Below, in pieces: positions 1 through 8,309 of a stretch of DNA of 64,000 bases. A program made the translations under genes and the position numbers. The notes beneath the pieces are model-generated. The model saw only the letters and a program-made list of their open reading frames with translations. It searched no databases and was not told the origin of the DNA. The first letter of the stretch is position 1. Every line of letters starts with the position of its first letter. Source of the DNA: an uncultured Methanomicrobiales archaeon (GTDB lineage Archaea > Thermoplasmatota > Thermoplasmata > Methanomassiliicoccales > Methanomethylophilaceae); the NCBI GenBank assembly GCA_937892275.1, contig CALAVG010000112.1, forward strand, positions 1-64,000, in the 5' to 3' direction.

Positions 1-150
1 ATAGCATCCGATAGGGATTATGCCGGAAGCCTTCACAACATGGCCAACGACCTGGAATATCAATCGAAGGAACAACCCGTATGGACACAGCCCCTCACAT
101 CACCCAAGCATCAGTTCGACCTCTCCCCCGACGACAAGAAGAAGACATGA
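1..150 (+). CDS. C-terminal end of an unidentified protein (partial)
   Basis: An open frame runs from base 1 to a TGA at 148-150 and would encode the last 49 residues of a protein that starts left of the window. The tail is hydrophilic and ends in a short Asp-Lys-rich stretch (DDKKKT). I do not recognise the family and see no cysteine pairs or membrane segment. Codon use looks like that of the genes downstream. It lies 86 bases before the ACT-domain gene on the same strand, so it may be co-transcribed with it, but this is inference. Confidence 0.5.
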   Translation: MASDRDYAGSLHNMANDLEYQSKEQPVWTQPLTSPKHQFDLSPDDKKKT

Positions 151-236
151 CCGTCAAGATACCAATTGACATGTAGCCTCCTTGATAGGACAAGTTATAT
201 GATGGCCGAACCCAATCAGGTGCCGAAGGGTCTCCG

Positions 237-1145
237 ATGAAGATTTGGGAATTCGCGAAGGTTAACGGCTCGTCCATCAAAGTAGACAACTGGATTTCTG
301 ATACCATTGGTATCGTAGACGGGGGGTGCGTGTACAGTACCCTCTTCAAACACCCCGCACAGGGTCCCAAGGACTACGAGATCATGCTCTCGATGTTCCC
401 ACAGGAGAACTACCGCACGCTCACCCACATCACGATGTATCTCGACGATGTCCCGGGATCGAGCGCACAAGCCGCACATTTCCTTGCGGAGAAGGAGATC
501 AACATCCTCAACTCCGTATCGCTCAACGGAATATCCGATACCGTCATCGTATGGAAACTGATGGCGGACATGAACTTCGCAGGAGAGGGAGAGCTCCTTC
601 TGGAACAGTTCAAATCCCTCAAGGCGGCCAACGACCCGTCCGTCTCCAAGATCAAGAGGATCGAGCTCAAACCCGCGGACATCGGAAGACTGTTCAAGGG
701 AAAGGTCGAGGAGACCGGAAAGGAGGAGATCAGGCGCGGATACCCCACCACGATCAAGAACGGATGCTTCGAGATCGGAGAGGTGTACGGGGACATCCTG
801 CCGGACCTCGACGGGAAGAACGTCCTCATCACCATGGATGCAGATTCATGGATATGCTCCATCACATTGTTCAAGGAGCAGACGAGGCTCGTCAAGGTAG
901 GATTGGAGATACCGGACTGCCCCGGAAGCATAACCGAGACGCTCGGGGTCATCGCCGATTGGAACGTCAACCTCATCTCGGTGTTCAGCAAGGTCAAGAT
1001 CTGCTACGAGACCATGAGCCTCGAACTGGTCATGGATATCTGCCACAGCAACAAGACCGCTTCCGAGATCAGGGAACTCCTGCCCCAGGAGCTGTCCAAG
1101 CTCAACGGTATATTCACGCTCAAAGAGTTCGTAGAACTCATGTGA
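237..1145 (+). CDS. two-ACT-domain protein, function unknown
   Basis: 302 residues. Two stretches look like ACT ligand-binding domains: residues about 60-115 and about 218-300. The second is the better one, with an EIPDCPGSITE turn of the type seen in amino-acid-sensing ACT domains. No catalytic domain is visible between them (the middle is basic and helical), so a regulatory or small-molecule-sensing role is inferred. It is followed after 6 bases by the CdhD-like gene and is probably the first gene of a four-gene operon. The ATG at 237 is the only good start near the upstream stop. The sensed ligand is unknown; an amino acid or a cofactor precursor would fit the fold. Confidence 0.6.
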   Translation: MKIWEFAKVNGSSIKVDNWISDTIGIVDGGCVYSTLFKHPAQGPKDYEIMLSMFPQENYRTLTHITMYLDDVPGSSAQAAHFLAEKEINILNSVSLNGISDTVIVWKLMADMNFAGEGELLLEQFKSLKAANDPSVSKIKRIELKPADIGRLFKGKVEETGKEEIRRGYPTTIKNGCFEIGEVYGDILPDLDGKNVLITMDADSWICSITLFKEQTRLVKVGLEIPDCPGSITETLGVIADWNVNLISVFSKVKICYETMSLELVMDICHSNKTASEIRELLPQELSKLNGIFTLKEFVELM

Positions 1146-1151
1146 GATAGT

Positions 1152-1985
1152 ATGCGCCTACCGAAGACATCGATCGCATATCCCTCGGAGATTGAGGAAC
1201 TGTGGATCGGCAAAGGGGACTACGTGGTAGGAGGAGCAAGGAGCCCTCCCTTCCTGGACCTGGACAACGCCAGGCGCCGCAGACCCGTGATATTCGGAGA
1301 GGTGTTCGATACTCTGGAGGGTTATCCCGATTCGGCTGCATCGATGTTCTCCGGACGTCAGACAGACCCGGAGGAATGGGCGGTCATGTGGAAGGAGCTC
1401 GGAGCGGACGGGATCTGCCTAAGGCTTACCGACGAGAGCACCGTCGAACTGGTGAGGAACGTCACATCGAGGACCAGGCTTCCGGTGATGGTATCGGGAG
1501 ATTCCCAACTCCTGAAAGAGGCTGCGAAAGAGATCAAGGATTCCGTCCTCATCATCGGCTGTGCGGACAGGGAACAGAGCCTGGAACTATCGAACTGTTC
1601 CAGCGAGCACATTATTGTGGCGAAATGCGATGGCACATCACCTCAGGAACTCTGCAGAGAGATGAGTGCCAGAGGCGCAAAGAAGATCATAGTGGACCTC
1701 GGGAAGGGACTGATGAGTCCCATCCTCGGGGACCTCAGGAACAGGATCGGATCCTACAGGCTCGACGGCCTGAACGGGGTCGCCGATTCGGATCATATAA
1801 TCATCTGCGACGTGACCCCGTCATGGGACACACATGGAAATGATGTCACGGCAAGGAGGGCATCGATGCACGAGGCCACAGTGGCCTTGGCGGTGATGAT
1901 GTCCGGAGCGGATATCGTTGTGGTGAAAGGACCGGGGGCCGCGGATATGGTCCGCGTATTCGGGGAGGAGTTGGCCGACCTATGA
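1152..1985 (+). CDS. CdhD-like TIM-barrel protein (CODH/ACS delta subunit family)
   Basis: 277 residues related to the small subunit of the corrinoid iron-sulfur protein of CO dehydrogenase/acetyl-CoA synthase. Seen in the sequence: the N-terminal GGARSPPFLDLDN segment, where CdhD has a GG...PF motif; an RPVIFGEVFDT strand; DPEEWAVMWKELGAD, matching the CdhD DP.EWA...GAD motif; and a C-terminal RRASMHEATVALAVMMSGAD block typical of the family. True CdhD partners a corrinoid-carrying CdhE and takes part in methyl transfer. Here the neighbour (the next gene) overlaps by 4 bases and has no corrinoid domain, so the role is unclear. CdhA, B and C are not in the window. Family membership is well supported; the function is not. 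Confidence 0.7.
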   Translation: MRLPKTSIAYPSEIEELWIGKGDYVVGGARSPPFLDLDNARRRRPVIFGEVFDTLEGYPDSAASMFSGRQTDPEEWAVMWKELGADGICLRLTDESTVELVRNVTSRTRLPVMVSGDSQLLKEAAKEIKDSVLIIGCADREQSLELSNCSSEHIIVAKCDGTSPQELCREMSARGAKKIIVDLGKGLMSPILGDLRNRIGSYRLDGLNGVADSDHIIICDVTPSWDTHGNDVTARRASMHEATVALAVMMSGADIVVVKGPGAADMVRVFGEELADL

Positions 1986-2620
1986 TAGCGCTCACGATCT
2001 CCGATCTCACCGATGCCAATACGGCATGTAAGAGGATAGCCGAGCTGACAAGGAGGAGCGCAACATCCGGAACACCCGATGCTATATGCATCCGCAACGA
2101 CAGCTTCTCGGAGGAGCAGTTCTCATCGCTGGCACAGCTAGTCGGAGAACTTTGGGAAGGCCCTGTAGTCATCGAATCCGATTACCCGACTAACGTCTCC
2201 AAGGCCCTGCTCCATCTGATGGACAGGAAACCCCTGATCGTAGGTGCCAACAGGAACAACCTTGAGCAGTTCTCTACTATATCGAAGCTGTTCAGATGCC
2301 CCATGTGCATCAGCTGCGAGGACATGGAGGAACTGTTCGACCTCGTACAGCAGGCGAATGGGTTCGGTGCCACGGACATCGTCCTTGATCCGATGATGAG
2401 GAACATGAAGCAGTGCCTCGAATCAAGCACCGACCTGAAGAGGCTCTCGGAGAAGATACGGGAAGCCGATCATCCCATAGCCGTAAGGACATGGTCCGGA
2501 GAATATGCGATGACCATGGCCATGGTATCGCTCTTGGTCGGAGATGCGATAGTCATAGCCGACGACCTAGACGGCGACAGCTGCGAGACCATAGGCGAAC
2601 TCTTGAAATCTATAAGGTGA
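1982..2620 (+). CDS. CdhE-like TIM-barrel protein without Fe-S and corrinoid domains
   Basis: 212 residues that match only the central barrel of CdhE, the corrinoid Fe-S large subunit (usually about 450 residues). Matching blocks are PVVIESDYPTNVSKALL, then DRKPLIVGANRNN (CdhE: DRKPLIYAAT.DN), then ATDIVLDPM. The N-terminal four-cysteine [4Fe-4S] domain and the C-terminal cobalamin-binding domain are absent and no frame around the gene supplies them, so this looks like a stable short form rather than a broken gene. Start and stop are clean: the ATG overlaps the end of the CdhD-like gene (ATGATAG). It presumably forms a heterodimer with that protein. Whether it binds a methyl donor is unknown. 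Confidence 0.65.
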   Translation: MIALTISDLTDANTACKRIAELTRRSATSGTPDAICIRNDSFSEEQFSSLAQLVGELWEGPVVIESDYPTNVSKALLHLMDRKPLIVGANRNNLEQFSTISKLFRCPMCISCEDMEELFDLVQQANGFGATDIVLDPMMRNMKQCLESSTDLKRLSEKIREADHPIAVRTWSGEYAMTMAMVSLLVGDAIVIADDLDGDSCETIGELLKSIR

Positions 2621-2678
2621 TTCCATTCCGATAACCTCGTTCTCCAGGATAGACACTGTCACCATTCCTGACAAGTTC

Positions 2679-3188
2679 ATGTCTGTCATCCGCGTCTCCG
2701 AAGGACAGGAGATCGACATTGAGGATATCCGCACCAAGCTTGAGACCGACAAGGATTCTTTGGATTATCTCGGCGTTGCGTCCGATACGGACCCGCTTGA
2801 CCATCCCGAACTGTACAAGATTATCAAGAGTGTCAGACCCAAGGGGATGAAGGTGCTAATCATTACAGATTGCAGGGATCCGACGGCATTCGATGACCTG
2901 GTAGGCGCTGGATACGCTCACGCAGCTGACATCATCATAGGAAAGGAACTGACGGATTCCCAGAGGAGATGCATCTCCATCCTGAAGGACAACAAATGCA
3001 AGTTCGCGGTCACCGTCAGCGCGAGGGATCACGACGAGAGTTCACTCAGAGCGGTAGCTGAAGGATGCGACGGCTGTTCCATGTTCATACTGAAACAGGA
3101 CAAGGTGAAGCCTCTGAGTAGGAGCGAGATGTCACCTCTGATAGCAGCGGCAAAGAACTGCACCTGGAATGTGAAGACCATCACTTGA
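2679..3188 (+). CDS. hypothetical protein, fourth gene of the CdhD/E-like cassette
   Basis: 169 residues, not recognised. The middle reads like an alpha/beta fold with IIKSVRPKGMKVLIITD and DDLVGAGYAHAADIIIG, reminiscent of the C-terminal half of radical SAM activating enzymes, but there is no CxxxCxxC cluster motif. The first ATG is at 2679 and has no ribosome binding site. A strong AGGTGAT site lies at 2615-2621 and the same frame is open from 2616, encoding plausible protein (TSFSRIDTVTIPDKF) ahead of the ATG. The true start may therefore be upstream at a non-standard codon (ATT 2625 or ATA 2631), or a base may be wrong. It ends 8 bases inside the convergent aldehyde dehydrogenase gene. 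Confidence 0.55.
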   Translation: MSVIRVSEGQEIDIEDIRTKLETDKDSLDYLGVASDTDPLDHPELYKIIKSVRPKGMKVLIITDCRDPTAFDDLVGAGYAHAADIIIGKELTDSQRRCISILKDNKCKFAVTVSARDHDESSLRAVAEGCDGCSMFILKQDKVKPLSRSEMSPLIAAAKNCTWNVKTIT

Positions 3189-4572
3189 CGAACTTCTCCA
3201 GGACCGCTCCGAAAGCTGGCCTCAGCGAACGGCTGCTCTCGTTAATGAACATCTGCGGGACATCGACCTCATTCTTGAAGCGGTCGATGAGCTTCGAGTC
3301 CTTTGTGAATATACCTGCAGAGAGACCGCACTCGCAGTTCTCCAGCTCGGTGAAGATATCCTCGACGGAATCGACCACGGTGATGTTCAGGATTGGCAGT
3401 CCGAAATCCATGTAATTGAGCTCGTCCTCGGGATCCAGTCCGCATACGGCTATCGGCGCGACATAGTTCTCTGGAAGCTCCTTGGAGACAGGCATCGCCT
3501 TCGCCACAGTGAACGGCATCAGCTGGAGGGCCATGTCCTTGAACTTCTGAGCATCCTTGTCGCAGATGAGAGGTCCGGAGAATGCGGTGTCGTTCACAGG
3601 ATCGTCGATCTTCAAATCCTTCATGTACTCCGCCAGGAGGTCGGTGAACTTGGCCTGGTCCTCGCGTGTGATGATCACCTTCGAAATGGCGAACAGACTC
3701 TGTCCGCTGTAATCGAATGCGGATTCCATAATCTTCCTCACGGTGCCCTTCATGTCCGAAGGCCTGTTGACCACAACAGGGTTCATACCCTTGAGCTCGT
3801 TGATGAAGTGCATCTCGTCGTCTATCTGGAGGAACATCATATCCTCCATCCTGTCACCCGATCCGGATGCGACGATACCGGCCAGACGCATGTCGTTGGC
3901 CAGTTCCTGAGTAGAATCGGCCTTCCTGTCCACAACGAGGTTTAGGACTCCGGCAGGCAGACTGTATTTCTCCATCAGTCCATAGAACAGATGGATCGGC
4001 ATTGACGTGTACTTGCTTGGGTTCATGACGACGGTGTTACCTGCGACCATAGCCACAACGGCGTACGCCACGGGCGAGGCGAACGGGGAGTTGTGTGCAG
4101 TGATGATTGCCCAAACACCTTGAGCTCTCCTCCTTCCGAGGGTCTTTGCCTCTCTGAGGATCCTCTCTACCGCATCTGCAGCCGCATCAACTTCAGCCAA
4201 TGCGTCCTCACGGACCATTCCGCTTCCGACAGTGATGGCCGCAGCATAATGAAGCCTCCTGGCTCTGAGGATACCGGGCAGCGCCTGGAAGAATGTTATC
4301 CTCTCATCTATGGGTCTGATGCTCCAGGAATCGAATGCCTTCAGAGCTGCAGTGACCGCTTCCTCCATCGTTCCCTCGTCCGGTTCCTGGAAGATACCAT
4401 ATTCAATCGTCGGATCGATAGGGCTTGCGATCTTGAACTCGTGACCCGAAGCGACCTTGAGTCCCCCGAAGTAATTGGGGTAGTCTTTCTTCTCGGAGCT
4501 GAGAACGATCATGATCTCATTCTCATACTGCCTTCCTTCTTCGGTTGTCTGGAAATCGGGAACGTCTGCCAT
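3181..4572 (-). CDS. aldehyde dehydrogenase-fold protein lacking the catalytic cysteine
   Basis: 463 residues covering the full ALDH fold. The Rossmann part has AHNSPFASPVAY and AGNTVVMNPSK, the usual PWN.P and GNTVV.KPS motifs. The general base Glu is kept (NELKGMNPVVV, Glu259). The catalytic loop, normally GQxC, reads YSGQSLFAISK, with Leu293 where the nucleophilic Cys should be, and the NAD-contacting Lys of KPS is Asn184. The protein is therefore probably not an active aldehyde dehydrogenase; a structural, binding or altered role is inferred. It closely follows the PruA-like arrangement (SAF..SGQ). A TATA-like TTTTATCC near 4600 on the - strand suggests its own promoter with a short leader. 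It is convergent with the CdhD/E-like cassette. Confidence 0.75.
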   Translation of the reverse strand: MADVPDFQTTEEGRQYENEIMIVLSSEKKDYPNYFGGLKVASGHEFKIASPIDPTIEYGIFQEPDEGTMEEAVTAALKAFDSWSIRPIDERITFFQALPGILRARRLHYAAAITVGSGMVREDALAEVDAAADAVERILREAKTLGRRRAQGVWAIITAHNSPFASPVAYAVVAMVAGNTVVMNPSKYTSMPIHLFYGLMEKYSLPAGVLNLVVDRKADSTQELANDMRLAGIVASGSGDRMEDMMFLQIDDEMHFINELKGMNPVVVNRPSDMKGTVRKIMESAFDYSGQSLFAISKVIITREDQAKFTDLLAEYMKDLKIDDPVNDTAFSGPLICDKDAQKFKDMALQLMPFTVAKAMPVSKELPENYVAPIAVCGLDPEDELNYMDFGLPILNITVVDSVEDIFTELENCECGLSAGIFTKDSKLIDRFKNEVDVPQMFINESSRSLRPAFGAVLEKFVK

Positions 4573-4816
4573 GATGGACCTACAAGACCCTCCCTAGGAT
4601 AAAAGACATGCTGGTATCGGATTCGGGTCGACCATTCCGAGAATGTAGGAAACTATGTCCACTCGTGATACTGGCCCCTGAACATCATGAACCTAGCCAT
4701 TATGGATATATTTTCCTGGTCAGGCAACTATATCCACTTGAAGTATGGTCCAAAATAGGCTACGAAAGAAATGGTCCGAGAATCTGGCTGCAGTACGATG
4801 ATGATGGAGAGGAAAA

Positions 4817-4892
4817 TGGTGGACCCGGCCGGAATTGAACCGGCGACCTTCGCCTTGTAAGGGCGACGTCATAACCCCTAGACCACGAGTCC
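4817..4892 (-). tRNA. tRNA-Val (anticodon TAC)
   Basis: Complete 76-base cloverleaf with encoded CCA (4817-4819). The acceptor arms (7 bp, one T-G pair), the D arm with AGGGG loop, the anticodon stem TCGCC/GGCGA with loop CTTACAA, and the T arm GCCGG/CCGGC all pair. The anticodon TAC reads GTA. A TATA box (TTTTTATATATGG on the - strand, about 4915-4928) lies at the expected distance upstream. It is nearly identical to the tRNA-Val at 8134-8209, and the two bracket the mobile-element island. Confidence 0.95.
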
Positions 4893-5265
4893 GATATGTC
4901 TCGTGATTAGATGGCCATATATAAAAATTGATGATTTAGGAGAAGGCGCGAGCGTGAAATGGTAAGGAAAGGAGGAATAAACTCGCCCGCGCCTTGTACA
5001 TCGCATTTCAGGAATGGAGTTCTGATGGATGGATGTATAATCCTAGTAGGACCTATTACATATTTAAAAGATACCTATGAAATGATTTTATATTGTACCT
5101 TTTAGAGCATTTTAAGTTCAAATAGGATGGATGGTATATGTTTTTCACCCATTGAAAATAGGCGGGAATGGCCACATCATATCCAGAGAAAGCCCCTGTT
5201 TTTTGAACGATTTGATATGGATGGATGCTACATCCATAATAATTCCGAACATTTTGACCCTCTCG
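4893..5265. other. intergenic region, 373 bases, no gene seen
   Basis: Apart from the tRNA-Val promoter (about 4915-4928) I find no convincing gene. The stretch includes an imperfect GC-rich inverted repeat (4943-4954 against 4984-4995) and an AT-rich segment at about 5055-5120 with several possible TATA elements. It lies just inside the island between the two tRNA-Val genes and is probably eroded accessory DNA. Confidence 0.4.
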
Positions 5266-5530
5266 TCAGAATCTCGGTCCGTCCCATACATCTTCCATAT
5301 CCCTGACGAAACCCGCAGCGAACAATGGATAATGCTCGATCCCATCCTCCGATACGTGAATGTCGGACCTCTCGAACTTGATCCTTCTCCTGACCTTGAA
5401 GAACTTATCGACCTCGTCTATCGACGGAGCATCCCTCGTCTTCCCCGATTTGACCTCTATGGCCGCTATGTCCTCGCCCAGTTCTATGATCATATCTATC
5501 CCCATCATACCGGGTCCGCTGTTCATGATC
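5266..5530 (-). pseudogene. truncated C-terminus of a DUF4143-type ATPase
   Basis: The - strand encodes the typical end of archaeal/bacterial DUF4143 AAA ATPases: IDMIIELGEDIAAIEVKSGK followed by RRRIKFERSDIHV and YPLFAAGF. The core is the nuclease-like D...E.K motif in the IEVKSGK strand. Only about 85 residues of a normally 400-residue protein remain. The 5' part is missing and the reading frame upstream (to 5637) encodes unrelated sequence antisense to a transposase fragment. It is therefore a remnant, probably broken by a transposition event. The C-terminal stop is intact. Confidence 0.65.
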
Positions 5531-5538
5531 CCTACTGG

Positions 5539-6193
5539 TGGTAACGAAGGGGACAATGAGCCAGTGGAGGATCTCCTGACCATGACAGAATCCGCAATTG
5601 CGGATTCGGGGTTCAACGGAGTGGAAATAAAGGCCATGGCCGACGGAGGGGACAGCTTCAGGACGTTCTACCTGTTCAACAGGCACCTGGGCGTACAACT
5701 GAACTGCCACATCCGCGAGACGGCAAAGCTCTTGAGTGAAGCAAGTTGGGAATCGATCCAGAAGAAGTATTCTAGCCTACACAGGTGCCCTGGCTTCGAT
5801 CCGCACAGGAAGAACGACGAACGCTTCGTTCTCACCTTCCTATCCAGGAACGGACAGGAAGAACTCGTCGGGAAATATTTCCGCAACAAGGAGCTGCACC
5901 GTCAGGAGCAGCAGGAATCCTCGGGAATCAAGGACACCGACCGCCAGGTGTGCGAGACCATGCACCATTCCATGAAATCATGGCTAGATTTCACCACGGT
6001 GAAGCTTCGCCATAAGCTGCGTGAATCGACTCTGAGGTGCAGATTCTTCCTCTCGCAGCTCCTGAGCGTGATCTTCAAGGGCTATGTGACATACGACTGA
6101 GCAGTCAGGATGAAGAAAGGGCCGAAGCGTAGGCCAGTTTATGCTGTTGATACCAGCGAATGCTTTCGGCAACTGATTGGTATTGCTCTGTTC
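5539..6193 (+). pseudogene. transposase remnant (C-terminal half, frameshifted)
   Basis: From about 5539 to the TGA near 6100 the + strand encodes around 185 residues that read like the end of a DDE transposase: KAMADGGDSFRTFYLFN, then a basic segment, ending in FLSQLLSVIFKGYVTYD. After that stop, another frame from ATG 6110 continues for 27 codons (MKKGPKRRPVYAVDTSECF) to a TAA at 6191-6193, consistent with a frameshift near the end. There is no start or N-terminal half, and the fragment abuts the DUF4143 remnant directly. The family is uncertain (IS4-like or unclassified). The remnant is older than, and distinct from, the intact transposase that follows. Confidence 0.45.
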
Positions 6194-6292
6194 GAATAAT
6201 ACTTTCGGTCCGTTTTCCTGCCTTTTGTACTCCGTTAATCCCCCGTAGACAAATAACGGCCTGATCCACCAACCTGTGTCTCGGACATTAGA

Positions 6293-6326
6293 GGCGATGA
6301 TTCGGAATTAATCGCCTAATTCCGAA
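6293..6326 (+). promoter_or_regulatory. two overlapping, mutually exclusive inverted repeats before the transposase
   Basis: Stem A pairs GGCGAT (6293-6298) with ATCGCC (6311-6316). Stem B pairs TTCGGAATTA (6301-6310) with TAATTCCGAA (6317-6326), ten perfect base pairs with a six-base loop. The right arm of A lies inside the loop of B and the left arm of B lies inside the loop of A, so both cannot form at once. They sit 19-52 bases before the transposase start. They could be a switching RNA structure or a transposase-binding site; this is inference. Confidence 0.5.
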
Positions 6327-6344
6327 TTCACTGAGGAAGGTAGT

Positions 6345-7991
6345 TTGGGCAAGAGAAGAAGGGAATCCATAGCAAAAGTGAGCATTCAGACGACATTGTC
6401 GTATTCGGAAGTGGAAGAGGTGCCGAACGGGAACAGGACGTTCCCGTACGGCCTTGTAAGGGCGGTAAGGCATTACCTGGAATTCATAGGGCTCCTCAAG
6501 TTCCTGAGGAGCCTTAAGAGGGAAACGTGCTCGGCACCGAGGTTGGACCTCATAGTTGTGGCGTTGATAGTATTCACTTTGTACGATACCAATTCGATGG
6601 ATGCCTGCTCTAGATGGCTAGAGGATCCTCAGATCAAGAAGATTCTTGGGTTTAGGAGAACGGACAACATCTCTCAAATCACCATAGACCGTGCGGTCAA
6701 GATACTAGGCGCCAACAGAGAATCCATACTCGAGATGCTCTGGAAGGGCATAACCAATAGATTCGAGATAGACAACTATGAAGTTGCTGTGGACGGATCG
6801 GCCGTCATCGTATATGGGCCTAAGGCCCGTATGGGGAATCTGGGCCACCCCAGGGACGGAGGTCCGTCGGACCTCCAGATCGAATTCACCGTCGCTATAC
6901 TGACGCAGTTGGATATACCGATCTATGTCAAGCCCTTCGAAGGCAACGCCTCCGACGAGAGACAGTACCGTGAGGCCATCCCCGAGATCTCGGGCCTGAT
7001 ACAAGGCAAAGGGATCAGAGGGATGGAGGAATACAAGAAACAGGCCTTGGAATTGGCCTCCGTGGCGACAATGGCCAAGGTAGGTGCGATGATAATCGCT
7101 GACAACGGAGCCGCCTCCAGCGAGAACGTCAAACGTGCTGAGAAATGTGGCAACGATATGTTGACTCGCGAGAAGCTGAACATGTCCGATGAGAGGAACA
7201 TCATCGAGCACTGTTATGATTTCGAGGTCCTTCCGGACCTCGGAGTGATGTGCTACATGCACACCTTCGATTCATCGGGGAGGACCAACTACCTCTACTG
7301 CTCCCCCGATCTTCTGCAGGCATCGGTGAAGAAGGGATGCAAATCCATCGAGAGGGGTCTGAGGGATTATCGCTATCTTCAGGAGCACGGGATGAACAGA
7401 TCGAAGATCGTCAAGGTCAGGAAGGTCCCCGGATACAAGGTCGATCTCTCGATCAGCAGGGACGAGGATTTCGACCCCGAGGAGTTCACCGAAGCTCGCA
7501 TCCTCAAGGATGCGAGGAGGAACGCGGGCATCCGCACAGGATTTTTCAAGCTGAGCTGTACGGTCCAATTGACACCTGAGGAAGCTCTCAGGAGGTATCG
7601 CCAAAGGGCATTGGTCGAGCAGACCATATCCTCTCTCAAGAGGATAATAGGAATCAAACCTCTGCGTGTATGGGGGGATGAAGCGGTCGGCGGATCCATG
7701 GTGCTGGCCCTGCTGGGAGAGGCCGTCCTGTCGATGGCAAGATACTGCTCAAAGAAGAGGTTCAAGAACGTGGATAAGAGATCGGGCAAGAAGCAGCTCT
7801 CTTATGTGGCTTCCACAAGGACGCTAGCTTCGGAGCTACGTCATTTGACACTTACCCGTTTCTGCCATATCGGGAAGCGCTTTGACGCAGTCCTGAGCAA
7901 TTGGACGCCCTTTACAGAGGACGTTTTCGCTGGTATTCATGAGCATGAGAGCCCCGAATGGGGCTCTAAGAAGGTCCCGCTCATCACATAA
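6345..7991 (+). CDS. IS1634-like (IS4 superfamily) DDE transposase
   Basis: 548 residues, full length for the family. The catalytic triad is visible: Asp150 in VAVDGSAVIV, Asp253 in MIIADNGA, and Glu425 in QRALVEQTISSLKRI, the Y-(2)-R-(3)-E-(6)-K signature of IS4-type enzymes. It starts at TTG 6345 behind a GAGGAAGG ribosome binding site. The reading frame is intact, so the element may still be mobile. It lies between two tRNA-Val genes, next to older transposase debris. I could not define terminal inverted repeats or target duplications by eye; a 14/16 direct repeat (6153-6168 and 8047-8062) lies near both ends. Confidence 0.85.
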   Translation: MGKRRRESIAKVSIQTTLSYSEVEEVPNGNRTFPYGLVRAVRHYLEFIGLLKFLRSLKRETCSAPRLDLIVVALIVFTLYDTNSMDACSRWLEDPQIKKILGFRRTDNISQITIDRAVKILGANRESILEMLWKGITNRFEIDNYEVAVDGSAVIVYGPKARMGNLGHPRDGGPSDLQIEFTVAILTQLDIPIYVKPFEGNASDERQYREAIPEISGLIQGKGIRGMEEYKKQALELASVATMAKVGAMIIADNGAASSENVKRAEKCGNDMLTREKLNMSDERNIIEHCYDFEVLPDLGVMCYMHTFDSSGRTNYLYCSPDLLQASVKKGCKSIERGLRDYRYLQEHGMNRSKIVKVRKVPGYKVDLSISRDEDFDPEEFTEARILKDARRNAGIRTGFFKLSCTVQLTPEEALRRYRQRALVEQTISSLKRIIGIKPLRVWGDEAVGGSMVLALLGEAVLSMARYCSKKRFKNVDKRSGKKQLSYVASTRTLASELRHLTLTRFCHIGKRFDAVLSNWTPFTEDVFAGIHEHESPEWGSKKVPLIT

Positions 7992-8133
7992 TCCTCCATG
8001 AACGGGCAAGAAGCACCCATGTGCAAATTGGGTACTTTGAATCAAACCAGCGGATGCTCTCGCGCAATGTGTGCGCGCATATAGTAAGATGTGTTTAGGT
8101 CAGGGTGAATCAAAGGTTACGAGAAGATAGAGA

Positions 8134-8209
8134 TGGTGGACCCGGCCGGATTTGAACCGGCGACCTCCGCCGTGTGAAGGCGACGTCATAACCCCTAGAC
8201 CACGAGTCC
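8134..8209 (-). tRNA. tRNA-Val (anticodon CAC)
   Basis: Complete 76-base cloverleaf with encoded CCA (8134-8136). The anticodon stem TCGCC/GGCGG carries loop TTCACAC, giving anticodon CAC for GTG codons. The acceptor, D and T arms are almost base-for-base those of the TAC-anticodon tRNA-Val 3.3 kb upstream. A TATA box (TTTTTATATC on the - strand, about 8230-8243) lies upstream. Confidence 0.95.
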
Positions 8210-8309
8210 GCGATTCCTCCTAATGGGCATTTGATATAAAAATGGCTGGGCCGATGATCTAAGAGGCCAAAGAATACACCGAACATCGATCACCGAAAGC
8301 AATTCACTT

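Noticed and set aside
4943..4995. Long GC-rich inverted repeat between tRNA-Val and the DUF4143 remnant
   Set aside because: Arms match imperfectly and the flanking similar segments are in the wrong order for a nested hairpin.
5131..5544. 137-codon + strand frame starting at 5131
   Set aside because: The opposite strand encodes recognisable DUF4143 sequence over most of its length, and the + frame looks random.
6153..8062. 16-base direct repeat (14/16) flanking the IS element as a target duplication
   Set aside because: It is imperfect, much longer than usual target duplications, and far from the transposase gene ends, so it cannot be assigned.
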